DNA from: Enoplolaimus lenunculus
Lineage: Eukaryota > Nematoda > Enoplea > Enoplida > Thoracostomopsidae
Assembly (NCBI GenBank): GCA_030248215.1
Contig: JASANG010001904.1
Location: 95,903-159,902, forward strand
Length of the DNA: 64,000 nt
Reading direction: 5' to 3'
Shown: one piece after another, positions 1 through 12,312 of the stretch
Layout of the letters: each line of letters begins with the position of its first letter
Numbering within the stretch: the first letter of the stretch is position 1
Position numbers and translations under genes: made by a program
The notes under the pieces: generated by a model
Databases searched by the model: none
Told to the model about the DNA's origin: nothing
The model's input: only the letters and a program-made list of their open reading frames with translations

Positions 1-1825
1 GCCGGCTACGCGTAAGCATGAGCCTATGCCTAAGTATGTGATAATGTAATAATAAACATTATGAGGGGACAGATTCGCCTTCTATTAAATTAACAATAAT
101 GTTGGGTGAACTATAAACAATTTCTTAAAACGGCCTAACTAATTAGGCCTCTCAACCCGCTCTCACACGATTGTGGGTGACGGAAGGGTTCGTCGCAGTC
201 ATTATCGGCTGTACTCTGCTTAGCGTATTATTCACAACTATTCTACTATACTGAAAACCTTGCCTGGTTGCCGTATAGGAATTAAGAATTAATCAGATAC
301 GTTCGTTCGACTGCAGAGTGATCGTTAGAAGTGCATGCGCATATACAATGGTGGGTATGTGAACATATACCTCACGATTTTTGGACACAAGAAAAAACAT
401 ATTTAGGGCTTTAGAGTATAGGCTGTAGATCAGCATAGTAGAAACAACTTTGTTGCTCGGGAAATGAATTGTTGGCTACACAAATGATGAAACGAAGTAG
501 AAATCTACAATGTTGAACACAATGATAATAAACCCTTTGCGTCAAAAACTAATGCGGCCGAAATATTCATACATTTAACGCGTAAATTGAACAACACTAA
601 ACTTATATAAACGCATTACATGCATTTTGACAAACAAAAAAGAACTACAACCAATCCCATTATCGGTTAATTACTACATCCAATATCCATGTGAAATTCG
701 TTGAACGTCGGTTTTGGTTGAAAAATAAGAATAACTACAGAGTTTGAAATGCTTGCAAACTATTTATAATATCATTCAAATTTGTTGTAAGAACTAAATA
801 TTTGACTCTTGCACACTTTCCACTGATTTTGAAACTTTCAGACTTCGGCATAACTGAGATTAATCGGCTCTTGTCCACTTGCCCCCATTTCAGATTCAGG
901 CTTCGCTTTAGGTATGATAAGCCTTTGTCTAAGTCAAAGCCTTAGCGCAAATGCGGAGTAAATGTACAAAACCTGGCTTATCGCTATGCTTAGATCTAAT
1001 TTTATTCTTAAGGTTGAAGAAAACGCCCACAGGTGCCAAATTTTTCTTCTAAAATATCAACATTTAGCAAAATCTACAATATAAATCTAGTTGATGCGCT
1101 TTATATAGCGCAGTGGCTCACTATTCATTGTATTTTTCCGCCTTAAAATTTAAGTACAAATTAGAAATCTACATACACTTCAAGCTACAAGTTGAAACGG
1201 TAAAAACAGATACTTAAACCTGAAGTGCACTGAACCTACAATAATTCATCGCCCAACAGCCTCTTAAGGATCATACACATAATTGTAAGCTTAAGCCTAA
1301 GCATAATGACGGGCGAGAACTGTCGAGACAACAAGATTTCGGATTACAAATTGTCGGTCTACGGGTTGCCAGGCGACGAATCGTCGTGATACCGAGTGTA
1401 ACATTTGTTGACAACGAAAAACACTCGATAATGTTGGTCATGAAAGTTGCAGTCCAAATTATAGCAGTTTGAGTTATATAACGAAAAAAAATTAATTAAA
1501 ACAATGAATAACACAAATATCAAAACATATCCAATTACGACGCTTTCCGAGTGCCACAATGAGCATCACATCGCAACAAACTATCCAGGAATCAAGAAAC
1601 AATCACTACGGCTTCCGTAATTGATCGCTTATTCTGTAGGACGATTCGTTGATAGCTGAAATAAAATTTTATATAAAACGAGAGGTTATATATCATACAT
1701 AATAACGTTTGAAGCGGCCAGGCCAGAATATAAGCGTTCTGCAAATGGGTGTCAACGAACGAAAGTTTCCATAAACTACAGCAGCCGAAAATTTCTCATT
1801 TCTAAAGACATTTTTTACTACAGAC
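1..1825. other. Intergenic, no gene seen
   Basis: AT-rich sequence with scattered solitary CCTAAG/TTAGGC-like words (for example near 20-35, 905-950 and 1290-1305). No supported coding, RNA or element boundary. Confidence 0.5.
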
Positions 1826-2196
1826 CAAGGTGCAACCGGAGGTGAAAAATGCCGGAGCCGAAGGTCAACGAAACTTGCCGGAGCCGGAGGTCAACGAAAC
1901 TTGTCGGAGCCGGAAGTTAGGCGAAAACAATTAAATTTTGTAAAATTGTGCAAAATTTTACTACCGAAATTGCCGTAACCTCCGGCAAAAATATTACCGG
2001 AGCTGGAGGCCGATTTTCTGCCGGCGACAGACCTCCGGTTGTACACTGCTACATACGTATACCAACCAGTGTTTGAACTATTGCTTAAGGTTAGCAAGTT
2101 TACAGTCATTTTTATTACCAAATTCAGTTTCATCTCCGGCTCCGGCAAGATTTGTTAACCTCCGGTTCGGTTGTTTCTACTCCCAGCTGCACCCTG
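1826..2196. mobile_element. hAT-type MITE, CAGGGTGCAACCGGA family, copy 1
   Basis: Starts caaggtgcaaccggagg and ends cagctgcaccctg, a degraded version of the terminal inverted repeat seen intact at 2736-3086. The interior is rich in CCGGAG/CTCCGG words, as in the other copies. No clear target-site duplication. Confidence 0.6.
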
Positions 2197-2385
2197 ATAC
2201 CTAAAGACATGAAGTTGCTTGAAGAACTCAAACTGGTGCCGGCACTGGCGAATCCAAGGTTGCTCATCCAGTCCTAAATCCACTCAAAAAGGATCAAAAC
2301 AAATTGTTTTCTATTAAGGTTTAGCACAAAAACTGTCTGGCGTGTCGCTCGCGAGTTTTCCCCTTTATTATATCCTGCGCTCACT

Positions 2386-2527
2386 AGCGGATCCAGATGG
2401 GGTGCGGCTGGCGTCCCCCCCGTAAGATTTTTTTGTGATAAAATTATAAAGTCCCGACCTAACAGTTTTTCACCCTCAGAAAATTCCCTCCCCCCCCCGT
2501 CAAAAATTTTTGTATCCGCCCGTGCCT
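2386..2527. mobile_element. Degraded hAT-like fragment (GCGGATCC ends)
   Basis: Left edge cactagcggatccag and right edge gtatccgcccgtgcc face each other as an imperfect inverted pair. The interior contains poly-C runs. The ends resemble the CAGTGGCGGATCC termini of hAT elements, as at 42765-43034. Confidence 0.35.
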
Positions 2528-2735
2528 GCGCTCCATCCGCCACCATTTTGAGAAATTCTAAGGTCCGCCATTAAGTAACGACACTAGCGAATAAAGAAAA
2601 CTTCATTTAACTAAGAAGTATAGACGATGACCTGTGCGACTGAACCTGTTTCGTTCATAAAAAGGAGTGCATTACTTAAATTATATTCAAACCTTTAAAA
2701 TTACAGCGGCCATAAGTAGCAGTAAGAACTCACAC

Positions 2736-3086
2736 CAGGGTGCAACCGGAATTGCGGGTCCGGCAGTTTTTCACCTTCCGGTTCCGGTAAATTTTTAGCG
2801 GATTTAAAAATTCCGGTGTTATAATTTGGCCGTTTTCTTAACTTTGCTAATTTTTAAGAATCTCTTTTGAAAGCCACTTGTACTCCGAATATAAGCCATT
2901 GATGGTGGATTTCACTTCAGTCGACGACGAAAATCTAAAATACAACAAATAAAATACCTATGTTCGACTAAGGTTGCTTCACAAATAATAGAGCAATGGT
3001 GAAATGCAGTTTTCACTTTCCGGTTCCGGTAAAATTTTCCAATTCCGGCTCCGGTTCCGGTAAATTGTAATTCCGGTTGCACCCTG
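2736..3086. mobile_element. hAT-type MITE with perfect ends, CAGGGTGCAACCGGA family, copy 2
   Basis: Perfect 18-bp terminal inverted repeats, CAGGGTGCAACCGGAATT and its reverse complement, flanked by identical 8-bp target-site duplications actcacac (2728-2735 and 3087-3094). The 8-bp duplication and CAGGG start are typical of the hAT superfamily. At 351 bp and without an open frame it is non-autonomous. It sits about 170 bp downstream of the hunchback stop, so it may lie in the 3' UTR or just beyond. Confidence 0.9.
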
Positions 3087-3254
3087 ACTCACACGTGCAA
3101 ATTTATGCTCGAAAATCTTTTCATCCACAAACTTTCAGGTTTACGTTCTATGCCAATGAAGCTGTGTATGCAAATCTGGCCAGTAGAACTTTGATCAAAA
3201 AACTCGTATGAGTGAATTGTGCTAATTAGTAACTTGCCTAAGCCTATAGTTAGG

Positions 3255-3607
3255 TTACATGCGTCCCATGCGATCATGTGACGTTCTTGCAATATGTAAA
3301 AACAAATCGACAGCATCGCGACAAGTGGCACCGCATCCATTACAAACGTAAGGGTTTTCGAAGTTATGAAACGTCATGTGAACAAAATAGAGAGCTTGAT
3401 TTTTGAACGCCATTTCACACGGTGCACACACGTAAGCATTTGACCAATCAGAAGAGCGAATCGCTTGTTTGTTGCGATGTTCAGCAGTCGTATCATCTGA
3501 CTTTTTTATTAATGATGACGCAGTCTCTTTAATGACACTAGTATGTTGAACAGCTGTTGGCGAAGCTGATTGCGTTGAGCCGTTAGCGCAACTTGTCTTT
3601 TCAGAAG
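3255..3607 (-). CDS. hb: Hunchback, coding exon 2 (C-terminal zinc-finger pair)
   Basis: Last coding exon of hunchback. It begins after the acceptor ttttag, AG at 3608-3609. The first bases CT complete an alanine codon with the final G of exon 1, reading KQL-A-SEKTSC, so the phase fits exactly. It encodes 117 residues and ends at a TAA at 3255-3257. It carries the C-terminal finger pair of the family at about residues 1890-1942: YVCAPCEMAF...HMTFH, then YVCNGCGATC...HIARTSH. The aromatic second finger followed by H-I-A-R-x-x-H is the Hunchback/Ikaros-type dimerisation pair, which in known family members mediates protein-protein contact rather than DNA binding. An open frame also runs backwards into the intron with a hydrophobic leader; that is intron sequence. 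Confidence 0.93.
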
Positions 3608-3951
3608 CTAAAAATAATAACGAAAATAATAAAAAAAATAATAAGTATAATAATGTTAATAATACCAATAAAATATATAACTATCAATAATAAAAAATAT
3701 ATAAGTATTCTCAATGTCGTAAAACAAATTTCGCTAGCTTGTGTACCGGAAATTAAGCCCACATTTCAAAGAAAGTAGGGACTTATTTCCTCTAGCTACA
3801 CAGAAGAATCACACACATGATTCGCTATCAGAGCTATTTGGCAGACTTAAATATCGCCTTTGAAGATGGACTGTTGTGCCTTTTAGTTATGATGATAACA
3901 TCTTTTTAAAAACAATATGAACAAACAAGAATCACGTAGAACGCGGCTTAC
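3608..3951 (-). other. hb: Intron of hunchback (344 bp)
   Basis: Very AT-rich intron with GTAAGC donor (GT at 3950-3951) and ttatttttag acceptor (AG at 3608-3609). Both sides join in phase 1 and restore the Hunchback frame. It separates the central finger block from the C-terminal finger pair. Confidence 0.9.
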
Positions 3952-6900
3952 CAAGTTGTTTAGTGTCATCTCCAGTCGATGGTATCAGGGTTGCCATACT
4001 GTCTGTCAAATTATCAATAGTTTCGTGTTGATTGCCGTGACCAGGCAGTTGCTGTTCTCGTTCCAGTGATTGTTCTCTTTGCTCCGGAACCCGATTCACT
4101 TCTGAATACTGTTGATGTTGTGGTGCTGCACGCAGTAAAACGTCAGACTCAGGCGACGACATTGATGATGAAACACTCGCCGAGCATTCTTCTTGTTTCA
4201 GCGCACGCAAGATGCCATTATTGACACGTTCATTACCACCATTTTCGGTCATTCCTGTCGCGGTTTGGGAATTTTGTTGTTGCAGCTTCATTGCAATACG
4301 ATCCAATTTGAATGCGCGACCTTTCCTTCGACTTCCCCCAGTTCCAACGCCACCCGGATTGCTCAGATCACAACAGCCGGATCCAGATCCGGAACCAAAC
4401 GATTCTGATGATTTCACTGATTTCGGGCTTCCAGATTGACTTTGACATGGCCGTTCAACTGCTAATGGCGCTGAGGCTACTGGTGTAATCGTTTGTGAGC
4501 AACTTAGCGGACGTTTCAAGTGTTCCTGTGGCGGCGGCTGTTGCTGTTTATTGTCATTAAGTTTTTCGCCCGACTTTGCTGAATCATAACATTCGTCGGA
4601 CGAAATTCGGCTCCGTTTGCAAAGCGGCATATCGTTCGAAGTTAGCGTCGATGTTGAGATATGTTGTTCCAGCTCTTCGTCTGCATAGTTTGTCTTTTCG
4701 TATGTTTGGTAACTTGACGATTGCTGTTGCGTCTGCTGCCGCAGTTGTTCTGGTTGTATTTGTTGCTGTTGTGTTTGTTGTAAATCTGATTGTTGCAACG
4801 ACGACAGCTGCTGTTGTCGATGCATATTCAATTCTTGCGGCGTTAGCGAGCCTAGTTGAGGTTTTTGTTCGCCAGTATTATTCGAATTGGTTTTCATTAG
4901 ACCCGATAGTAATGTCATGGGATTAATATCAGGTTGCGAGAATAATTCAGGATTAATTTGAGGTGTTGATGCACCCAGCAGCTGATTTTTTCTTTCCTGT
5001 ATTGCGTTTAATAAATCGTTGAGCGATGAAGCGGCGTTTCCACCATTCAGATTTGTTTTTGTATCAAATGATGTCATTGTATTTGCGACACTTGCGATCG
5101 GCAGCTCATTTGCTTCGAATGCATACCGACTGGTTGTTGGTGATTTCAAAGATAACTCCAGCGGCACCAATGAACCGCTTGGTTCCTGGCCATGTGAGCC
5201 TGGTTTTACAGCACAACTTAGCGACGAAATAAAGCTTTGGATTAAACCCGTTGATTCAGGGTTACTGGATACCATAGATTGCTCTGTCGCCGTAGTTCCA
5301 GTTAACCCTGATGTATTAGCAACAGCGGCAGCACCAAGTAACGTCTCCATATATTTCAGGACTCGACGATCAACGCTGGATCGACCAGTTTCATCTGATT
5401 TAGGATTCAATGTTGTTGATGTTTCACAGAATTCATTACTATTTAATGTAGATGATTTGACGTCATGTAGACCACTGCCACATACAGAATAGTTTAAATT
5501 TATTGGTGGTGAAATAACTTCAACCGAAAACGCACCTGATTGTCCGCTCACATTCACTGAAGAGTTTCCATTAACGTTAACACCCTGCAGTCCCGGAACA
5601 ATCCTGGCATCTGCATCGCGCATACCTTGACTCAAATCAAGGCTTGACAGCGACGATAGTTGTTCGTCTTGATATTCATGAACACTGAATTCACCACCAC
5701 CATTTATCTGAGATTCAGACGGAACGGCGTCTGATAGCTGATCCATCCCAGATTGTGAGTCTTTTTTCGACCGAGGACCGCGCCGATTTCCATAGACATC
5801 AATTGCTGTAGCATCAACAAGCGTTCCGTCTGGGTTCATTACAGTTGCAGGTTCGTGTCCATATTTTCGCAAATGCAACTTTAAACTGTGACAATATTTG
5901 GTTGCATAACTGCAATCAGCGCAACGATACTGATAATAATTCGAGTGTGATTTGTTATGCGAATTAAGCATCGATTTGTTAACGCAAGTATAATTGCATT
6001 TGTTACACTTGAACGGTTTGGATCCAACGTGATTCCGTAAATGATACTCAAGATGGTGTTTGTACTCGGTAACAAACAAACATTTTGGGCATTGCAGCTG
6101 TTTTTCAGGCTTGATATGTGACCGCGCATGGATCCACGATTCATTTTTCGAACGAGCAATCCAACCACACTGTTTGCAGCGGTACGTTTTCGGCCGTGCA
6201 GGTGCAGGTCCAGTCGCCCCTGAAGGTGTTCCAGTTCCTATTGCGGCCGATGAATTTCCACTATTGCCAGGTGTGTTTCCTCCATCTGAATCAGAACCGT
6301 GTCCTCCACTGGTACTGAAACCAAAATATGGATCACTGGGACTAACGCCGTCTGTTGTCGTAGTTGTTGTTCCAGAGCCTGAACAAGCAACGCCTAGCAA
6401 TTCAGGCGTCATGAGTAAGTGATGTAGTTGACCTGGTTGTTGTTGAGCTGCGGTTGCAAATTGAAGTCCAGCTTCTACTTCTCGTTCTACGTAAACATTC
6501 TTTCCGCTGTTGTGTTGTTCTGCATTGCCATTTTCGCTCGCTGTTTCCAGCTGCAACTGATCGTTTTGAAACGAACAATTCAACGTAGACGATGGTGTTT
6601 GAGACTCATGTTTGACATTTTTTGTGTCTAACTCGTCTTGTACATTGGAATTTCTGTTAATCGGCATAGCGTCCTTTGCGGTCCCGTTAGCTTCCAAACG
6701 GGAATCGGTTTTACACAGCATAGTATTATTGCTATCGATTGTGCAGTTACTACTACTGCCCGAGTGTTGAGGCTTTAGCTGTGCATGTTTATTATCACTG
6801 AGTTCGCTTGAATCGTTGCTAGTGTTGCCACTACATACAGTTGCTGTTGCTGCTGTTGCAGGTGCAATTTGTGAATGATCGTGCGAATCGCGCATGTGTC

Positions 6901-7028
6901 GCTTGAGTCGACCGACAGTACGTGAAGTATAATCGCAATAGTCACATTTGTGATCAGTATGTGTATTCATGTGAGAATTAAAATGAAATTTTGAGTTACA
7001 CATAAATCCGCATAACTGGCATGTATAC

Positions 7029-7080
<52 letters not shown>

Positions 7081-8070
7081 GCTGTTGCTGATTCAACGAT
7101 ATAGACGTTCCCGAGTATCCGTTACTGCCGTAGACGGAAGAACTAGCTGTAGAAGTGGTAAATGTTGCAAAGCCACTTCGATCTTTGTCTGCTTTAGGAA
7201 CAGTAGAAAGTTCACCGCTGAGCGAACGCTTGAATTTCAGTTGTGAAATCGGTGGTCGTTCATTTGAGTTCTGATCAATACTGTGTGTTTCTGAAATCGA
7301 TTGAAAATTTGAATTTGCCGAAGTGTTAGTTGCTGGAAGCGATACTGCGCATCGTTGTTGTAGCGCCACTTTAGTCGCAGCATCTAAAAATTTATTTAGC
7401 GTTGACACAGATGATATGGCATTTTCAGTGCTGTTTGATGTTGACGATGAAATAATTTGTTTGAACGGCGACAACAGTGAATGACTTATTGCTGCAGTAG
7501 ATGCTGATGCTGTTGTTGTTGTTGTTATTGTTGTTAAGCCAAAATTGTGGTGTATTTTTTGTGGCGATAATAGAGTTCCAGGCGACGGTAACGGTCCATC
7601 TGCACTAATCATTTGAGGAAACGATTTCAATGCACAATTCTCGTTGGAATTGAGAACACCAACGTTTGTGTTTACCACCGTGGCTGGAGCAGGGTTCAAC
7701 AACATAGGCAGCCCTTCAGCTGAAGCGCTATTGCAATGCAATAGGTCTTGCATCTTAGCCGCGTTCTTGTCTTGCTGCCAGTTATTAGAGACAAGTTTCA
7801 GCAATTCTTGTGTTCGAGCCACAGCGGCTGCTGTCGAATTTGGTGATAAAAGTGACGATGGCAGGCTCTGTTCTTTCATTGGCGGTGAAAAGTGTTCAAA
7901 TTTGATTTGTTGACGCTCAGTTAACCCTGTAAGTTGCTGTTTATACTGAATGTTATCGTTTTGAGGCTGTTGATGCTGGTTTTGTTGCCATGATTGTTGA
8001 ATTTGCTGCTGTTGTTGTAGTTGTTGTTGTTGTTGTGGCTGCTGCTGCTGATGTTGTTGTTGTTGCTGCT

Positions 8071-8102
<32 letters not shown>

Positions 8103-9445
8103 TGTTGTTGCTGTAGCATATGCTCGACTATGCGAGCAACGGTTGAACTCGATTCACATAATGATACTGGCGGCATTTGAATTACATTTGCGTCTGTACT
8201 GGTTGACTCTGCCAACTGACCACTTGTTAGTAAATCATGCGCCCTCAATGAATCCCCCTTGCTGTTACTGCCATGATTTTCGTAAACATTTGACCGTTTG
8301 CTACCATAACTATCAACATCGGGTGGTAATAGGCTTTTTTCTGCGCACATACCACTTGACGACACATTAATTTCATTACCATTTTTACAGTTGAACCCAT
8401 TTTGTACTGCCAGTCCCAAACCGGTACCGTGATTTGTTTCAAAATTAGATTTCGTCTTCGGACCTGCAATGTTTCCCTCAAACGCACATGCATCGCTTTG
8501 TTGTGCTTCTTTGAGTTCTGTTGGAATGATCGCGTTTGATTCTGATATGAATGACGTTTTTTTGCCGTCGTTTGTACATTCAGAGCTACCATCAAACGTA
8601 TAATGATCTGTTGAAATACTGTTGACAGCTGCCATTAGTTGATCCAGCCCGGAAGTTGTAGGAGCCGCAACTTCTGCCAATGATGACAAAGATCCGGTCG
8701 GCTTGTTCCCATCCTGGATAGAACTGAATGAAGCTGCCACACCCGAAGTCGTTATTGGAGTTGGTAATACATCGCCAGGTGACATCATTGTTGACCTGGT
8801 TCCAGTTTGATCTGTCGATATGGGAATGTTGTCTATATTACCAAAACTTGCGGATTGAACAATTGCAGAGTTAGCATTGGTTGTTGCCGACAATGTGGTT
8901 GTTGCGTCAGTGTTGTTTAGCGTTGCGTTAGATTGCATTTTGTTGCCAGTGGGATTTTGTGAAAGTACAGCGATCGCAGCAACCTCTGATATGTTTGTTT
9001 CATCCCCGTTGTTTGCTTGTAAAACTGTGCTGTCCGGTAAGTTTGTACCACCTTTTGCTCTACGCGAACTAACGTCACCTCCTGTATTTGGCAAATGTTC
9101 GTCGTTGTCGTTTTCCAATTTAACGACGATCCCATTAGTTGTGAGATTTTGGCTGTTCGTCGATGGAACGGAATCAATAGCTGAATTCGTTGTAACATTG
9201 TTTGCACACTTTGAAATTGCATTTCCACTGCAATAATCTGATATTTCTTTTGATGACGCGTTTGGTGTTGACAGAGTCCACTGGTTGTATTCGCCAAATC
9301 GGTTTTCTGATGTTAAAGGCGGTGCAACAACGTTTGTAGAAACAGAACACGATTGTACAGGAGGTGAAACTGGTGCAATAGTCGAAAGCGGAATCGTGGA
9401 CGTTGCGTTCGAAGCCGGTACAATTAAATTACCTCCAGATGACAT
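3952..9445 (-). CDS. hb: Hunchback, coding exon 1 (N-terminal and central zinc fingers)
   Basis: Large coding exon of the C2H2 transcription factor Hunchback, a nuclear DNA-binding protein used in segmentation, neural and temporal patterning. I start it at the ATG at 9443-9445 (MSSGGNL); the open frame continues a few codons upstream but begins there with GTG, so ATG is preferred. It encodes 1,831 codons plus one base. Visible parts: glutamine tracts near residues 443-480 and 785-805; two N-terminal C2H2 fingers near 806-852 (CQLCGF, CDYCDY); four central fingers near 1087-1198 with the family signatures [28 protein letters not shown] and [20 protein letters not shown]; then the basic box [14 protein letters not shown]. 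The exon ends in ...KQL-G before GTAAGC, phase 1. With exon 2 the product is about 1,948 residues, much longer than insect Hunchback (about 760), mainly through low-complexity linkers. An upstream non-coding exon is possible. Confidence 0.95.
7028..7090 (-). repeat. hb: Polyglutamine tract 2 in hunchback
   Basis: About 21 glutamines, almost all CAA, ending directly at the first cysteine finger (QQYTCQLC). The near-pure CAA run is microsatellite-like, so it is a probable length-variable site, directly next to a DNA-binding domain. Confidence 0.88.
7983..8113 (-). repeat. hb: Polyglutamine tract 1 in hunchback
   Basis: CAA/CAG repeat encoding roughly 20 uninterrupted glutamines (8054-8113), then a Gln-rich stretch broken by His, Pro, Leu and Ile. 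It lies N-terminal to all fingers. Mixed CAA and CAG codons suggest selection on the protein more than recent slippage. Length polymorphism is likely. Confidence 0.85.
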
Positions 9446-9700
9446 ATTAACGTCAAGTATTGTCAAGTGTAGTGTTTTTTGCACAACACAAATATAATAG
9501 ATTCACAGCAGATTTGCAATACGAGGTATTGTGATGTTGGAAGCAAATTGGTGTATTTCAGTGCAAAAAAATAAACCGTTTGAAGCAATCTGTGTTTATA
9601 ATACCATTGTTAGAGGTAGGATAGAGGTATAACAGAAGTAGTTGAGCATTATAGTCTAAATATAAATAACGGAACATTTAAATACAACAGTTGAACAAAA
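9446..9700 (-). promoter_or_regulatory. hb: Hunchback 5' UTR region with a candidate splice acceptor
   Basis: Reading the minus strand, no AG lies in about 75 bases before the ATG, so the exon extends at least that far upstream. The first plausible acceptor is AG at 9590-9591, preceded by a loosely pyrimidine-rich stretch (cctctatcctacctcta). If used, hunchback has an upstream non-coding exon, which is common in this gene. No convincing TATA or initiator was found next to the ATG. Confidence 0.35.
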
Positions 9701-11971
9701 CGGTGAGGTATATTATTTTGAATGTTGAGGTAATGCGGTTACAGATATGACTTTGCGTCTGAAAATTATTTTATCATCGCGACGCTGTTCGTTAATGTCA
9801 TACGAAACCAGACACAATGACGCGTGGAATACAAAGACAGATATGTAATATATCGCAATAAATGAAAAGTCGCGCAGAAACGGAACGAACAGTTATTTAA
9901 AGACGTCGAACACCGTCGTTAAAGTAGAGAGAATAACAATCGCAGCCAATGAAAGCAAAGGCAGATACCCGACTGAATATTGTACACGTTGCTGACTAAT
10001 AGTATTGATACTTGATTGCAATTCTGAAATAAAACAATTTTTACCAAATTATAAAAAGGCATCTGAGCTGTAAGCTAAATTATAGCACACTACTAAAATT
10101 AGTGTTTGGTCTTCATTAGAATATCGAAATGCCTTTGTCGCTTTGTAAAGAAGCCAACGTTGCACTAAATTGTTTCTGACTTAGGACTGAAAAGAAGGAA
10201 AATGTCGATTATTGAATCAGTTTTCAGAAAATCGTTTTTACAAGCAATGTATCTTTTGTACTATCCAGTTAGCCTTCGTTTGCCTGCCTGGAAATAAGTT
10301 TTTGGAAATTTTCTCTACTGTTCTTTCATATCGTTCGCTCCTTATGTTTATACTCACAATTTCTGGTTATATGCTTAATTTTCACTTACGGCTCTTGAAC
10401 TATGTACACCTATAACGCTTATTTCGATAGTTAAAAAGTATCACGAATACATAATCAGATGACCTCTTCTAAACGGCAAACACAACATTCCTAATATCAT
10501 TTTTCTAAACTCAAAAATTAATTGGTTCTTTTAAAAGCAACTAAGCGTTAAAACCCTAAAATGAGGTTGAAAAATGATGCATACTCAGCATAGACACCAC
10601 ACACTTTATACGACTGAGCGTAACAAAAAAAATTATGCTCTAACCATCTGCTTAAAAGCATCTTCTATCATACTTCTACGTTTCGATAAAAATGCTCTTA
10701 AATTGACGCCTTTCTCATTTAAAAACAACTATCAGCAAAACGATTTCCATGAATGAAAATGCTACCGTACAATTGGCAATTTCTGTTTAAGCTGGCGCTG
10801 CGCAAAGGGGTCTTTTTGAGATAACTCATGTCCCCCCTTTGACTATGGCGAAGAGGGGGATGGATCAGTTACTTGATACCATAAGGGGAAGAACTTTGTT
10901 TGATACTACTTGATAAAATATAGTTTAATTTTTGTTTAATTTTGGCTTTCAGTTCAACTCTGGAAATGTAAGGATATACTAATTCCATACAATGTCATTA
11001 CTTCATTAGCTGTTCCTTACAAAAGCTTTCATGGTAAATTGCCTGGTTAAAGAGATGGTACCGAAAACCAAGCCCTTAAAACAATATTCGGAGTTAAGAA
11101 TAGTAAAAGCGTTTTTGAGGAAAAGAGAAATTATGCCTGATCTGAGAACTTTAGTTCTCGAACGAGTTTTCTTTTCAACGATTATGCCAACTTGAAATGT
11201 TCAGATAACCTTCCGTCAAGTTTCGTGACATATTGCATACGCTTCGTGGGTATATTTTCTGATAGTTCTTGTCATACTCGACATTGGTGTGTCCTTGATG
11301 TCTACGGGAAAGGGACTTGCCTTCAACCCTTTTTGTACCCCATTTCCCCTGCCGGTGTTTGTCTAAAAATGGTCAGGTTTCCAATTTGAATTTGTGAAAA
11401 ATACAATTTTTAAACCCTGCAACAGTGTTGATCAATTTAAGGAGAACCATGGAACACTAAACATCTGCAAACCAGGAACACTAAACTTTGACGTAAGTAG
11501 CATCATAGAATTTTTGCTCCTTTCTTGTATAAGGAAGTTAGAAAAATTCATATTTCAAATATTTTCAACAATGAAAGAGTCAGAGTTCGTATTAACAGTT
11601 AGCATAAAAACGCTTTTTAGGCTATTGTAGACTTTTCTTCACATCTAACGAGATGGATTAGGCTTAGAGTCTAGCGTAGGTTAACGCTTGGCAAATGTTT
11701 CCGAAACCAAAAAATATTTGTGTCGCAGGATTTAGAAAAATAAATAGGTTCGGAATTAAGTACATTTCATGCCTTTTATTTCAGTCACATTTATTTCGTT
11801 TTGTTTTGCCCAAATTATTAACCTTGTGCAATGATATGTTCAACTGATAATTTAACAAATCCAAACTGGAATTTTGCTGAGCAAATTCACTCGGGTAAAT
11901 TGCTAAAAAATAGTATTGCCTGCAAATGTCATTTTTCATTGTTAAATTTTTAAATTTAAATGTATAATGAA
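9701..11971. other. Intergenic, no gene seen
   Basis: AT-rich, no domain-bearing open frame. Contains a short local G-rich stretch near 10,840-10,890. Nothing else supported. Confidence 0.5.
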
Positions 11972-12312
11972 CAGGGCGCAAGCGAAAGTGAAAAGCTGGA
12001 GCCCGTGGTCAAGAACTTTTGTCAGACGCCGGAACTGGAACCGAAAGTGACACAAAATTACGCAATAAAATGATGTTTAATATGCTAATTTTAACAATGA
12101 TATCGTCCGTGTTTTCAAAAGACTGGTTTTCAACATTCGTTTGCAGAAATCTCGGCAATTAAATCTTTACTATTTTCCACTAAAGCTACAAATAAAGTCA
12201 TTTAATTTATGAAAATACGAAAAAATTATTGCCGCTGTTTGGAAAAAATTCTACCGGATTCCGAGGTTGATTTATACGCCGGAGCCGGAAGTAAACCTCC
12301 AGTTGTACCCTG
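11972..12312. mobile_element. hAT-type MITE, CAGGGTGCAACCGGA family, copy 3
   Basis: Left end cagggcgcaagcg and right end cctccagttgtaccctg are diverged versions of the family terminal repeat; the interior has the same GCCGGAGCCGGAAGT words. No clear target-site duplication, so probably old. Confidence 0.65.

Noticed and set aside
3609-3668. Membrane-leader start for the hunchback C-terminal frame (MVLLTLLYLLFF...)
   Set aside because: This leader is translated intron; the acceptor at 3608-3609 joins exon 1 in phase and gives the complete Hunchback protein.
9446-9484. GTG-initiated N-terminal extension of hunchback
   Set aside because: GTG is not a normal animal start and an ATG follows at 9445; the upstream bases are better read as 5' UTR.
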